From Zeus faber (taxonomy: Eukaryota > Chordata > Actinopteri > Zeiformes > Zeidae): a stretch of DNA of 64,000 nucleotides. The first letter of the stretch is position 1. Each line of letters begins with the position of its first letter. The DNA lies in assembly GCA_960531495.1 (NCBI GenBank), contig OY482846.1:11956283-12020282 (forward strand), given 5' to 3'. Positions 1 through 55,167 of the stretch are shown here, piece by piece. The notes under the pieces were generated by a model. It searched no databases. It saw only the letters and a list, made by a program, of their open reading frames with translations, and was not told where the DNA came from. The translations under genes and the position numbers were made by a program.

Positions 1-470
1 GGCAGACAAAACTCTGAATCCTTCCTTTGCTAACACTAGATACACTCACACACTAATTTCTCTTTCAGTCGGTACTTTGAAGTGCACTTAAATGTAGTTT
101 GCACTCATCAAGAGTGCACTTATTAGAAGTGGACATGTACTCCTACTTTGAATAATAAATGTTTTCTGTGAAAGAAACCATCCAGACACATGCTCAGACA
201 AAACACACACAGATGCACACACAATGGCCCGTTGGACAGATGGGCTGGAATCCTGGGCTCAGGAGGGATTTTTAATGACTCTTCTTGTCTGGCCCGCAGA
301 GGGAGTCGTACTCTGACAGTCTCTGTCGTCTCTAATCTACATAGAAGCGTGAGACAATCCAGGAAGAAAGAGAGGGTATGCTTTTCATTCAAAGTCATTA
401 ACTCTCGCTCATTCTCTCTCTCCGTGTTTGTCTCCCTCGCTCTACCTGTCTTCTTCTTCCTGCTATGCAG
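1..470 (+). other. nbas intron, 3' part (upstream exon outside window)
   Basis: This is non-coding sequence running into the acceptor of the first exon. It contains a short repeated AAGTGCACTTA/AGTGCACTTA motif near 81-121 and a CT-rich tract from about 405 to 468 that serves as polypyrimidine tract. No coding or mobile sequence was seen. Confidence 0.8.
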
Positions 471-43138
<42,668 letters not shown>

Positions 43139-44337
43139 GTAACACACGCACACACACAAATGTGTGGCATTGATGCCAAGTGGGTAATCGCTGAAAAATG
43201 ACTCGGTACTCTAAAAGAAGAACAACGGCTCTCTTATGTCTTGAGGAGGGCGCGGAAGTCTGTCTATTTTTTTTTTACCCTCCAAGGTCATTCATTACGT
43301 GCAATGGCTGTCCATGATATGTAAAAAATATATAATAACTATACGATTTAGAAGTTGTTTATGAGAGGTTTATACTCTAAGTGCCTAGAAAAGGATCTCT
43401 TTTTTTGTGTGCGTTTTTTTTTTAAGATTCTGATGTAGACCTATTAGCTTAAAAAATGCACTAGGTTTATAATACATATCTTATTTGGCTTAATTCACCA
43501 CAAAATGTATCTTAATGAAAAGTTTTTTTTCCCTGCTAGGCCTATTTATTTTCCCATCAGATATGGATTGGCTTTTTCTACACTTAATCACCGCGGCACC
43601 GTGTCGGCGCTGTCCTTTCAGCACCACAATTGCGTGGAGCGGAGATGAATGTTCGAAATTCTTTCTTTGCTATGTTTTGTGCTAGGCCTATAGCCTACAC
43701 CAATGTTTATTCAACAATTTCGGAACATTCAAAGCAATCACAATGTTATAATTGAAATAATTAAATTGGTTGTTTTAACGTGAACGTTTGAAAATGAAAC
43801 CATTTTGCAGAATCAACAATGCATTTCTTCACATGCATTTGTAAATGTAGGCTAGGAAAGATCAGTTAATTAATCATGATGAATTAGATATTCATCTATA
43901 AAAACATGTGTTTTTACCCACATGTGATTGCAGTCTGACATAGCGAGATGATGACAAAGCGGCGTCTGAAATGAAAGCTCATTTTACTACGTGGCTCATA
44001 TGTGCGATGTGCATTATGGGAGAGGACAGGGCATCACGGGCACAAAACAAATCTCTATGATAGGCCCGCCTCAGAATTCCGAGAAAGAATTCTGAGAAAA
44101 AACTCCTGCAGTGCACACTCTGCTCCCTCTCCTATTTGGAAAACAATACTGTTGGTTTTAATTTCAGTTTGAACGTTTTTGGAACGTTAAAAAATGTATT
44201 TTACTATCATCAGTTGGTCGATCAGTCGACACATTTTAACATCCCTAATAAAAACAGTGATAAAAGATTAAATAATAAAAGGGAAGGCGAAGGGAAGTGG
44301 GGTGTTGGCAACTATATGGTTTCTGAATATCAATTTT

Positions 44338-44338
<1 letters not shown>

Positions 44339-44382
<44 letters not shown>
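44339..44382 (+). repeat. (CA)n microsatellite
   Basis: About 22 CA units. Confidence 0.95.
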
Positions 44383-44385
<3 letters not shown>

Positions 44386-44548
44386 TGTCCAATAAAGCCT
44401 CTTCCACCATGAAAGGCTTTTACTCGTAACTTGGTACCTTCTCCATCATCAACACATTTGCTCTGTTTGTGTCTTCTGGAAAACAAAAACAAATGGACGC
44501 ACACAGATGCTTGCTCACTCAAGCATCCGTCCACTCACTCGTTCTAAA

Positions 44549-44579
<31 letters not shown>

Positions 44580-45927
44580 GCAGGCATATCCAGCGGCTGC
44601 ATCCCAAAGTGAGGAGGATGGATGGAGGATAAAAAAAATGGGGGTGAGAGGCGACCTTCATGTCACTCTTTTTTTCCAACTGATTTGCAGTGGGATGTTT
44701 GCTTGAACAGACGCCTCTCCCCGAATACTGTACCAGTGTAATAAAGTACAGTAGCTCCTCTAGAACCATTCTTACCCATTTCTGGCCCTCCCTCCCACTT
44801 CCAATCCAGAAATCGAATCTCCCTTTTTTCTGCATTGGAGATATATGACAAACGGAGAGGCTCGGCTTGGAATTGACTTGCCCTTGACATTCAGATTCGG
44901 GCTGCAAGTTGTAGCGGCGATACACCAAAAGACCTCCAAAAGGCAGCAGCATGCATTTAATGGCTGTTATTTCCGATCCCAGGGGATCACATATTTTGGG
45001 ATTCTTTCACACAAGAAGGAGACTTGAGACTAGAGGTTATACTAACCAACCTGGTATTTTCATAGTTATTCTCGCCACTGTCTGGCCATCTCTAATCTTA
45101 ACCGCCCCTTGACACAAGAGCTCATTGGAGATCCTTATGATTCTCTGAAGATCCTGACATTTCGTCTGGGACTCCCAAGATCCAAGCTTTGTCCTTTTGT
45201 GCATACCATACTATTAGAGGATCAGGGAAGCATGTCTTTCTAGTCTTTCTATCCCTTTTACCTTCATAATTTTAAGCTTGCTCTGACGTTGCTTTGCCAC
45301 ATGGTTGTATGTCTGATTTAGAACCATGCGAGAATGTGTTTGGTAAACATTTTCCGACTTATTGTCCTCCACTGCGAATCTTGAGAGCGGGCCTAAACAT
45401 TTTTTTGTTCTTTTTTTTTTTCCCCCATCAGTCAACGGTGTAAACAAAGTAGAACAAATTCATTTCCAATTCATTCTTAATTGTCCAACATCGTTGGACA
45501 GTATCAAAGCCAAGGTGTTTTGGCTCCGACATTTGTTTCATGAAGTTAATTTGCACTAATTTGTTCCGGAGGGGGTTGCGGAAGAAGCAGGGAGTCTGGG
45601 ATATTTCAAAAACAATTCCTCCCTCAAACACGTTGTCACACACAATGTCATTGAACAAATAAAATGTAGTAATGTGCATATTCGGGAGATCGCCTTGACT
45701 TCCATGCATTTTTTACAAATGTATGTTTTCGTGAATAAACATCGCACATTTGAGGGTTCGACAGGTTCCTCCTGCACAAGTGTGCGCGTGTGCTCACTCA
45801 CTCAGGGGAGCCCACCATCAAGTGGCTACTCATTAAGTCTCCCGGCTGACTAATTAACGGCTAGAGCCAGTTAATTAATATGTAAATGTATGCGCACAGC
45901 TCTGGGCCATTGTCAGTGCAGGTGGAC

Positions 45928-46044
<117 letters not shown>

Positions 46045-47106
46045 CTAATTGGGCAAGCTCCTGACATTTTGCAGTCTCTTGCTAAACACACACACCTTTA
46101 GAAGAGCGTATATCCAGAGGATCAGATAATTAATCTCGTAAAGAAAGTCCCCACCTAAGTAACTCTCTGATACTTGCCGACACCCTACTCACAAATCCAC
46201 AGACACACCACGTTCGAAACATACACATGTGTAGAAGCACGCGTGGAAACGTGCGCGCGCGCACACACAGACTCTTTACGTATCCGATTTTTCCTCCTAA
46301 TTGGAGCGCTGCGTCGCTGTCCACACTGGCAGCCACACTGACATGTTGGTGCCCCGGGGCCGGTGCCCCCCCCGACCCCATCATGAGAGGGAGAGGGAGA
46401 ACAGGAGAGGCAGGTGTGGAGTGGAGGAAGGTTGGGGAAAGAAAAAACAGTGGGTTTTAGAAAATTTTGAGTCAGAGTTTGTTTGTTAAGCGCAAGTCAT
46501 TTAAGTTAAAAAGAACATGTTAATTCCATATGTGCTATTGTTTCATACCTTTGACATACTTAGACATCGGCCAAGGCATGCAAGTATAAGAAAAGGGGAC
46601 GACATGGCAACTTTTTTTGGGCAGCTAACATTGCACTGAGGGCAAGCAAGAAGAAAATCTTTAAACATTCTGCCTTGTAAAAGCTCTAACGGTGAATCGT
46701 GATCATTTTATGCCGAGAGAGGAAATAAGAAGTGAAGAAATGATGATGTTGATGATGTTTTCCTCCGCCCCCACACCTCAGTCACTCAACCAATCAGAAC
46801 ATCCCAGAATGCACTGCGGCCCTTTGAAATGCTGTAAACGTGCGCGCACAGACAAACACTCACACAGACACACACACACACACCTGCCGACTTCTTCTCG
46901 GCTTTCATCGCTATGACAACGAAACCGCCGAGTCCCAGTTTGAAGGAAGAAGCAGGACCTGTGGTGTGTTTAGGTTTCCCTCAACGTCTCCGTTTATTTG
47001 ATAAAGTTTGAAGTTGATCATCTGATAACATTTGATAAAACTATGTGACTAGAAATACCAATATCAACAATGTCACAAAACAATATACACACACTCACAC
47101 AGACAG

Positions 47107-47137
<31 letters not shown>

Positions 47138-47275
47138 GCACACCTACACACACACACACTCTGACTGGATTGAGAATAGAGATGTAACTTTGTAACAAGC
47201 TTGAAGAAAACGCTGCTTTGATCTCTGAAATTAAATATCCGTCTCGCAATCTTTTTAATGCGAAATTTCAGGAAA

Positions 47276-47279
<4 letters not shown>

Positions 47280-47313
<34 letters not shown>
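47280..47313 (+). repeat. (CT)n microsatellite
   Basis: About 17 CT units. Confidence 0.95.
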
Positions 47314-47318
<5 letters not shown>

Positions 47319-48440
47319 ACTCCATCTCTCCTCCCCGCTCTTTCTCCCTATTGTAAACACGCTGCAATTGACAAAGAGAAAGGGAAGGAACAAGTTATTT
47401 TGTACATATCTCTCGAGCCTCAATCATCCCTGATTGTTTAGATAATTTGAGGAAGAATATTGGATGAGGTTTTTTTTTGTTCTTTTTTTTTTTTTTAATA
47501 ATTCAGTTCCATTGAATGAGGACAAATTCTGCTCAAATTAGCCGTCGAGGTATCAGAGAAAGAAATATCAGAAAAAACTGCAAAACACGTGCTACTAATA
47601 GTTGGAAGGCCTCACTTTAGCCAGTGATGTCGAAACTTTAAACATAGTTCATTCACAATAGATACGTTTAGTTAGTAAGGATTAAAAGTTTAACACAGGG
47701 TTTTGACATTTTTACGCCTCAAATGAGTATCCAGTTTCACATTAACTTGATTTAACTTGATTGGGGGAAGAAAAAATATCATGCTTTTCACAATTGCTAA
47801 TTGGGATGTGAAATGGGACAGGGATGGCTAAAAGAAAATGTATACTCTGAACTCGGCATGGAATTGATACAATTTAATTCTATACAACTTGAATTTCTGA
47901 ATGTTTGAAAATGAATAGATATATTTGTCTCGACCGATTGTTTTTCAGTTTTATCGACGTCCCCACTCCCTTTTGTCTCTCGCTGTCTCCTCACCATCCG
48001 CTGCTTAAACACTCGCGTTGTGTTTTCCTGCAGTCCGTCTCTCCTCTCTTTTCTTTGACTCTGTCAAGGAAATCTTTAGACGACTCCTTTTGAGTGAAAC
48101 ACCCTCACTTTTTTTTACCATCTGTTTGATTTGAGGACAGGTGATGAAAGATTGACTTGCTGTAAATGTGTAGCTGCTACCACCAGGGGCATAGCTTTTC
48201 ATTGTCTGTTTCTTAAAGTTTTGGATGAAATTATTTTCATTTGTATAGGAAGGAGCGTCCAGAAGCATTCACACAGTTAAAAAAAACTTCAATCTCACGT
48301 TCTTGAATCGTGAGGATGAAGTACAGATGGAGGTTTTTGGGGGTATTTTTAAGCTGTTCAGACCGATGGTGTCCGGTCGCGGGTCAGACTAGACCACATT
48401 AGTGGAAAGGCCACAGCATGATTTACTAGGGCCACTGCAG

Positions 48441-48441
<1 letters not shown>

Positions 48442-48511
<70 letters not shown>
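48442..48511 (+). repeat. (CA)n microsatellite
   Basis: About 35 CA units. Confidence 0.95.
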
Positions 48512-48512
<1 letters not shown>

Positions 48513-48822
48513 CTCACACCCCTCCAAGCCCAAAATGCCACTTGGCCTCACAGGAGGGCCAACACAATGATTCCCATATTTGTGCATGCAGTCTCTCTCT
48601 CACACACACACACACACATACATGAACGTGCATGAGGGAGCAAAAAGGTAGGTTTTAATGAGACAAATTGAAATGCTGACATTTGGGCGGTGGGGGAGGG
48701 GAGCACGGGGTTGAAAGGTGAAGGGAGAGATGGATCTGGTGACTTCATTTCAGATGATCAGTCATAACAATGGGGCGTCCAAATGTCACCACCGTCTCCA
48801 TTTTGAGGGTCTGTTTGGACGC

Positions 48823-48867
<45 letters not shown>

Positions 48868-48868
48868 A
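48823..48868 (+). repeat. (AG)n microsatellite
   Basis: AG units with one CAG interruption. Confidence 0.9.
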
Positions 48869-50554
48869 CCTCTCTAATGTAGGCTTGATGTTACACTATA
48901 ATTGAATTACTACGACAAGTCCCTCAGCTGTGCGAGCATTGAAAATAACCCCAACAACTACCAAAACAAACAGCCCGGCAACACGCGCACACACACAGAC
49001 AATCAGACAAACCCAAGGAAGGCTAACATGACCAAGATCATTTCACAAAGGTCTTTCGCTCGTCAGTGGGTGGATTCTGTGCTAAAATTCCACCACAATT
49101 TTTGTCTTTCCTTCTGTCCCCTCCCCTCTTTCTCTCGCTTCTGTGTTGCTGTGTTCCGTGGCCTTGCAGGGTGCTATACCGTTTATCTTATATAGATGAG
49201 CAGAGTTGACCAACCTCCTGCCTTTAACCACCCGGTTCATCATCTCCTCCACCTTCACTTCTCCATCAGCATGAAAACTGCTTTGAAACTTTAGAAAAGG
49301 TGTTCCGCTTTTTGAATTTCCATTTCTTTTTATCTCGCTTTTGTTTTAACCATGAATACCTAGCTTGTATCATATCAAATTAGTTGTCATTTAGACTTAA
49401 ACCCTCTTTATATTTAGTTAATTAAGCCCCTTTCTTTTGCTTTTGAAGGTCCTGTTGTCCCATTGAACCTGACAAAAGCTGCTCAGCCTTTTTTAAGTTT
49501 CCCCATCTTTCATTCTACTTCAACATTCTGAAACTATTTTCACTTTTTGCTTTGCCAATGAGGTCCGCAGGACAACTCCAAGACATCCAATAAAATGTCA
49601 GTGTTTTGCCACTGAAAGAGAATATGGGAGCAAGACTATAGCCACATGTTTCATAATGGTCAAAGGGATGATTTTCTTCAGTATGTGAGTTTACCAAAAT
49701 TAATAAAAATAGATTCTAAAGGATCTGTCAGGTTCTGAGAGATCGTCTGGCGACCGGAGTCACAGTAACGCACAATGAGATTAATAGTTTGGAGAGCTGT
49801 GTTAATGTATTGATGTAGAGATATTGAAATACTGCCTATCCTTTGCTTGTAACACTTTATTGTAAGTCACCCGTTCAAGTCTTTAAGCTTCCCCATGGGG
49901 GCTTATTTCATTGTGGTCAGGAGTGGAGGAAGAAAATATTAACCAATCATTAATTTAAAACTGTAGAAACACTGTAGGTAGTAAATATAGTAAAAACAGA
50001 ACAAATAGTGAAGACATTAAGACCAACAAAAACAGTGAGAAATTAAGTTGGAGAGGCCGGTCAGAACCAAGAAAATGCCTGTGGTCAATAAAATACCAGT
50101 AAGATTAATGTATTAATTACCTAATAATCCACATCATATACCTGAAGAATGTTGTCACTGCCCAATATTTGGCACAATTTGCACCCGAAGTGCAGAGGGG
50201 GCTGATATGACTGGATGCAAAGATGCTGCGGTTGCAAAATAGTGCATGATGCAGTGACGTGTGCACTGACTTTTAAACACTTTCTAACAAAAATTACAGA
50301 CCTTTATTCAACACCTCTGAAGTTGACTTTAAAAGTTAACTAAAATCCCTTACCCTTGCCCTAACCTTGTTCTGAACCCAACTCTCACCTTAGTTACTGA
50401 ATCCTGGCTAGACACATACACACACACACACACACACAAATAAAAACACTATTGCACATGCCGCATGTCAATGATGTTTGGCCTGAAGTGGCTTGTTCCA
50501 CACTCACTGCCCTATCAATATTTATCTCTCCTTCTTACTCTTTTCTCTATCCGT

Positions 50555-50578
50555 CCCCCCCCCCCCCCCCCCCCCCCC
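50555..50578 (+). repeat. Poly-C, about 24 bp
   Basis: The longest mononucleotide C run of the window. Confidence 0.9.
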
Positions 50579-51816
50579 AATACGGTAAAGGAATTTGCAG
50601 CCGCCTTTAGAGGTCAGCAGGATAGCACAACAGGCCCCGATGCACCATGGTCCGAGAGCTGCAATTAAAATACATCGCAGTATACACACTCCCCGTCTTC
50701 CTCCATCCATACATCCCTCCGAAACACCCCCTCCCCGTCCTCTTGACGTATCTCTCTTTCCTTCTGGCCCTGTCTCTTGCCGTCTTTGTCGGCCTTTCTT
50801 TTTTTCTATGGCAAGATAGGGTGGTGACTCTCATTTGCCATGCACCAATTAACTAGAAAATTACAGAAGGCCGCCGCTTCTGGACACATTGTAATGGGGG
50901 GTAGGGAAGCGACAAAGGTTAGACGTGAACACACACACACACACACACTATACACTAATTTGCATGCAAACTCACACACATGCTCTGTAACCACATAGTC
51001 TGATATGAGGGCGCTATAAGGACTCATCTCTTAACCTGGCAGCTGCGGAATGGAGAATATTCAGTCCATGCATTCCTTGTGTACATAAGGATCATATAAA
51101 CACCAGACATGGCAGTGTTTCTGCCAGGTGTGCCATCGCCCTGTGCCTGTTTTATTTATATGACTGCTCAGACTGAATGTGAATCCTTTAGTGTCTCTGT
51201 CGACAGTGAATTCTATTTGATGTCCTTCGGGTTTAGAATTGATTAAAATGCGCGGTGGCACTGTGTTTGGGGAAAAAGCTAGTAGCAGAAAGCAAGTAAG
51301 GAAGACCTGGCAACATGGGAAAGAGCTTGATTACACAATTTCAAAATGAAAAATCGGAAAGGAGCATTTAGGACCCAACCCCCTGATCATTGTTGGAAAG
51401 ACAGTGTCCCCAAAGTCCAAAAATCTTTTTGAATTCTGCTGTAAGATTGTCTGTTGTTGATAAAGTCTGGTTCCCTATCACAGATACCACGATTTATTAC
51501 TCATGAGATCTGATCATCAGATCACGTAATCTAATTGAAATACTCGCTTTACTTGAATTCACACTTGAAAGGCAGAGGAAGTGACAACACTGTGCCTCTG
51601 TCCTGCCACTGTGGGTATATATTGCGGCTCGACCTCCGCTTGCTCCTCTTTTCTTACTTCGCTTAAGAAGAATCTACAAGATCTTGAATTTCCATGCCTG
51701 CTTCACCTCTCGGATCCCACTTGTGTGAGTCGGTGTGAATCACTGGCTTGAGAACTCTTTAGTGAGGCAGTATATTCACATAGTCACGGGGGTCATATAC
51801 GGCCTGCGGACACCAC

Positions 51817-52330
51817 ATGGAGAAATGCGACCACCATCGGTCCTGTGCTGTTTGCCTTGGTACGCAGCACACTGAGGTGTCCCTGGAGGACGGCGTGGAG
51901 TGCTCAGCCTATGCCCCGCTCTCCCTGGCTACCGTCAGGAGACGGGTGGCAAGCTACCACAAGGAGGACGCCAACAAAGGAGCGAGGTCAAAGCACGAGC
52001 CTTGGTGAATGTTTACGACAAGTCCATGGAACCGGAGGAGGCCCTTGTCAATGTGGATAAGTGCATGGTTGCTTCGTGCAGGATCCACGTTGGGAACATT
52101 TCATATGGCTCCACCATCGCCACGGACGCATCCACCACGGGGTGGGCCGCCATCTACAATGTTAGAGCTGCACACGTGCGATTAGCTCTTCAGCACTTCC
52201 TGCCAACACTCAATGGCTGACATCTTCTGATAAGGTCGGACAACCCGTCGGCAATAGCATACATCAATCCTGAGGGCGGGATCTGGTCCACGCATGATCT
52301 GAACCTCCTCTCTGGATTGAGAGGAGATTC
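51817..52330 (+). pseudogene. DIRS gag N-terminus joined to RNase H remnant
   Basis: The first 63 codons are open and gag-like, ending in stop at 52006-52008. In another frame the sequence resumes with ATDASTTGWAAI and LALQHFLPTLNG, then a stop, then IRSDNPSAIAYINPEGG, in the order of a DIRS RNase H. The segment between the first RNase H Asp and the LALQHF motif is shorter than usual. There is no RT between gag and RNase H. Confidence 0.75.
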
Positions 52331-52839
52331 CAGGCGGTCCGCATCCCTGGTTGCCTCAACCATGGGGTGGACCTGTGTTCCAGTTGGAACCCCCGGGCAG
52401 CAGACTGGCACCTTCTCCCCCAGGTGGTGACAGAGATCTGGATGCGGTTTGCATCGCAAGAGACGACGCAGTGCCCATTATGGTTCTTCGTAGGGGGGAC
52501 GAGTGGGGGCCACCGTTGGGTGTAGACACGCTGGCCCACCCATGGCTGGGAGCGCCGCTTTCCCTCCTGTGGCACTCATTTAGCCGGTGCTGGACAGGGT
52601 GTAGGAGGACAACCTGGTACTGCTGCTGGTGGCCCCTGATTGGCCCAGCCATCTGTGGTTTCGCCGCTCTGTGTGACATGAGTGTGGGCCCCAAACCCGG
52701 GCCTATGGCACCTTCTAGCCTGGTGCTTGATGGGGTGGAGTTGATAGGGTGGTCATGTGTCCTATTGCTTCTTTCACCCTGAAGGTCATTACCCCTCCGT
52801 TTTGGAGTCAGGTCATTGAGTTAGCAGCCTTCTCTCAGC

Positions 52840-53200
52840 CAGTCTTTGAGTCAGAGGAGCCGAAGAGGCTTTGCACTTTATGCCCAGTTTGGGCACTGCA
52901 GTGTTATGTGGACTAAGGACTTTAGGCATGGGAACCAGTTGTTTGTGTGCTTTGGCATCCAAACAAAGGGTAGGCCCCTATCAAAGGAGCGGTTGGCTTA
53001 TTGGCTGGTGGAAGCCATAGACTTGAACTACAGGAGCCTGTCATTTGAGGCCCCTCAGGGCCTGTGTGCAGACTCCACCAGGGGAGTGTCCTCCTCTTGG
53101 GCCATCTTTGCGGGGGGTCTGAGGAGGATATGTCAGGCAGCATCTTGGAGCTCCCCTTATACAATTGTGCATTTTTACTGTACATGTTGGACCTTACTAG
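52840..53200 (+). pseudogene. DIRS tyrosine recombinase remnant
   Basis: Readable motifs are KDFRHGNQLFVCFG, KGRPLSKERLAYWLVEAI, STRGVSSSWAIFAGG, ICQAASWSSP and HFYC. These match the DIRS YR domain, whose box is normally HSTRG followed by a distal FY nucleophile. Here the box His is Asp (ADSTRG at about 53071-53088), and upstream parts are frameshifted, so it should not recombine. Confidence 0.8.
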
Positions 53201-53425
53201 GTCTGCTCTGCCACATGTCACATTTGGTGCACAGACCTGAGTATGCAGGTGTTAAGAAAAGTATCCCATAAGCATTTTTCCTCACACATCCACTGTCATG
53301 TCTGGGACGGGGATGACAGCTGGTTACGCTATAACTTTAACCTCCCTCGGGTGATCACCATACTATCGCGTGATAGTAGGTATACAGTCCATGAGTAATC
53401 GATCACAGTCCCTGTAATGAGATTG

Positions 53426-53703
53426 CTAGGTTGCGCAGGCAACCACGGTTCCCAGGGGAGGGACTAGATATATTTCTGATGCGGTAAGGTGGCCTTCTGA
53501 GGTGCTCAGCAGCGAAAAGAGGAGGAAGCAGAAGTCGAGCCGCGATATATACCCGCGAGGACGGGACAGAAGTGTGGCATTGTCCTCTGCCTTTCAGGCG
53601 TGAATGCAGAGCTTTTCAATTGGATTACGTTATCAAATGATCAGTCCCATGAGCAATATATCTGGTCCCTCCTCAGGGAACCGTGGTTGCCTACGCAACC
53701 TAG
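53426..53703. repeat. Inverted repeat (about 56 bp arms) at DIRS 3' end
   Basis: The left arm 53426-53482 (CTAGGTTGCGCAGGCAACCA, then CGGTTCCC) and the right arm 53648-53703 (ending GGTTGCCTACGCAACCTAG) are inverted copies at about 85 percent identity, 165 bp apart. DIRS elements end in inverted repeats, so this is probably the element's right terminus. Confidence 0.75.
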
Positions 53704-54203
53704 AAGTTATGAGTAAAGCTGTAAGACAAGACCAGCGTGTAAGTATGTGTGAGTCTCTACCCACACATACGGGAGGGAGACAGAGTCTTTCTGGCAGTGG
53801 GTTGCCAACATGGCAAGAGTTTTTATTATAATAATGAACAAAAAGGCTCACTGGCCAATAGGATACAATACAATAATGATTAGTTTGGGCGCTGGAGGAA
53901 TGACGGTCCACTCTGGCTCCTGGACAGCCGACGAGCCTGTGCGCTGATCCCTCTCGGCAAGACAGACAAACATTAAGAAACTGCCTACCCCGGATCGCAT
54001 CAATCAGCACTGCTTGGGCGCTGATTTGGCCGGTTCAGGCAGCTGGGCGGCCGTAGGAAGAAAGCCATGTTGCTGTCTGCAGCCGCAGCTTAACCCCTTA
54101 GTTGGCCACATACCCCCACCCATATGAAACATGTGTGAGCCCCACCTGAGGGACTCACACATGCTGCATATGCCCCTCCCAGGTGTCCCTGTGAATGATT
54201 AGA

Positions 54204-54330
54204 TCATCTAGTCCGTGAGTCCATGAGTCTCTGAAAGCCAGCTGGGGCACCGAACAACCCGAATGGAAGTGTGCTAAAGTGGTATAACCCAGGGCATTCT
54301 GCCGTCTGCAGCCGCAGCTTAAACACGCCC
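54204..54330 (-). pseudogene. Ty3/gypsy-type reverse transcriptase fragment
   Basis: On the minus strand about 35 codons read AECPGLYHFSTLPFGLFGAP and then AGFQRLMDS, the conserved RT block just before the YxDD box of gypsy-like elements. The sequence loses similarity at FQRLMDS, before any catalytic YxDD. No LTR pair could be defined. Confidence 0.7.
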
Positions 54331-54790
54331 CTTGGTCCGCTACGATGTTCTATGTCATAAGGAGAATGTACACCCAGTAAAATACAGGATATTACCCACC
54401 CCCTTGATCTTTGTTGGAACGACAGTGTCCCCACAGTCCAAGAATCTTGGTGAAATTTTCTTGAGCAGTCTCTGTTTTTATCAATATATAAAACAAGTCT
54501 GGTTATGAGTAAGGATTTAACACTCTTGTAGGAGGTATGATAAGGAAGCATATGTATCATGAGGAGGTATGATAAGGAGAATGATATAAGGAAAAAGTTC
54601 TCCAAGTTAAGGAGGGAGTAGGATCCTGTTTTTGACACTCGTTGGAAACATGGTCTAAATCCCAGTGAAATTCAAGGATGTCTCTTGTTTTAGTGATAGA
54701 TACACAAGTGGTGATGCGTAAGGATATAACACACAGCCTTTGTCTAGGTATCATAAGAAGAATGTACAATCAGGCCCCTACGTATGTCCT
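54330..54790. repeat. Degenerate tandem repeat, also related to 51380-51480
   Basis: Units sharing GTTGGAA..A, CAGTGTCCCCACAGTCCAAG-like text, GTAAGGAT.TAACAC and AAG.AGAATGTACA recur at about 54357, 54415, 54630 and 54765. A further copy, GTTGGAAAGACAGTGTCCCC, lies at 51393 on the other side of the DIRS remnant. The origin is unknown; it could be a broken LTR element, since gypsy RT adjoins it. Confidence 0.55.
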
Positions 54791-55043
54791 CTGTATGTTT
54801 GTACACTGTTTATTTGAACCTAGAGAACTCTCCCTTTCTCTATCTCCCTCTATCCTCCCGAGCATCACCGCACATAACCGCTCATTCCTAAGCTCCACTC
54901 CACCTGGGGTAGAATGAAATATTAAGGCCACCGTTTGAAGTATGCAAAGCCTCGCTCGGCCCTGATACAAATGAAAGAAAAACACAAGAGCGAGGAAAAG
55001 AAAGTAATTCCTTATTGGTTGTGATAACCTACCTGAACGAAAG

Positions 55044-55046
<3 letters not shown>

Positions 55047-55091
<45 letters not shown>
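55047..55091 (+). repeat. (CA)n microsatellite
   Basis: About 22 CA units. Confidence 0.95.
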
Positions 55092-55093
<2 letters not shown>

Positions 55094-55167
55094 ACACAAC
55101 ATTAAGGATTAAGAAATGTCTACTGGCTAGGTTTATCGGAATAATGATGTTGATCCACCGTTGCGAT

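Larger units (their letters stand above)
51630..53710 (+). mobile_element. DIRS-type retrotransposon remnant (gag start, RNase H, tyrosine recombinase)
   Basis: A gag start at 51817 reads MEKCDHHRSCAVCLGTQH (zinc-knuckle-like Cys and His). It jumps at about 52010-52090 straight to an RNase H domain (ATDASTTGWAAI, then LALQHFLPTLNG, then IRSDNPSAIAYINPEGG), so gag C-terminus and all RT are deleted. The post-RNase H region (GVDTLAHPWL) and a tyrosine recombinase follow, then an inverted-repeat tail. It carries many stops and frame changes. Edges are approximate. Confidence 0.82.

Noticed and set aside
46227..46490. GC-rich reading as a possible nbas exon
   Set aside because: The translation does not resemble NBAS and no acceptor/donor pair keeps phase.
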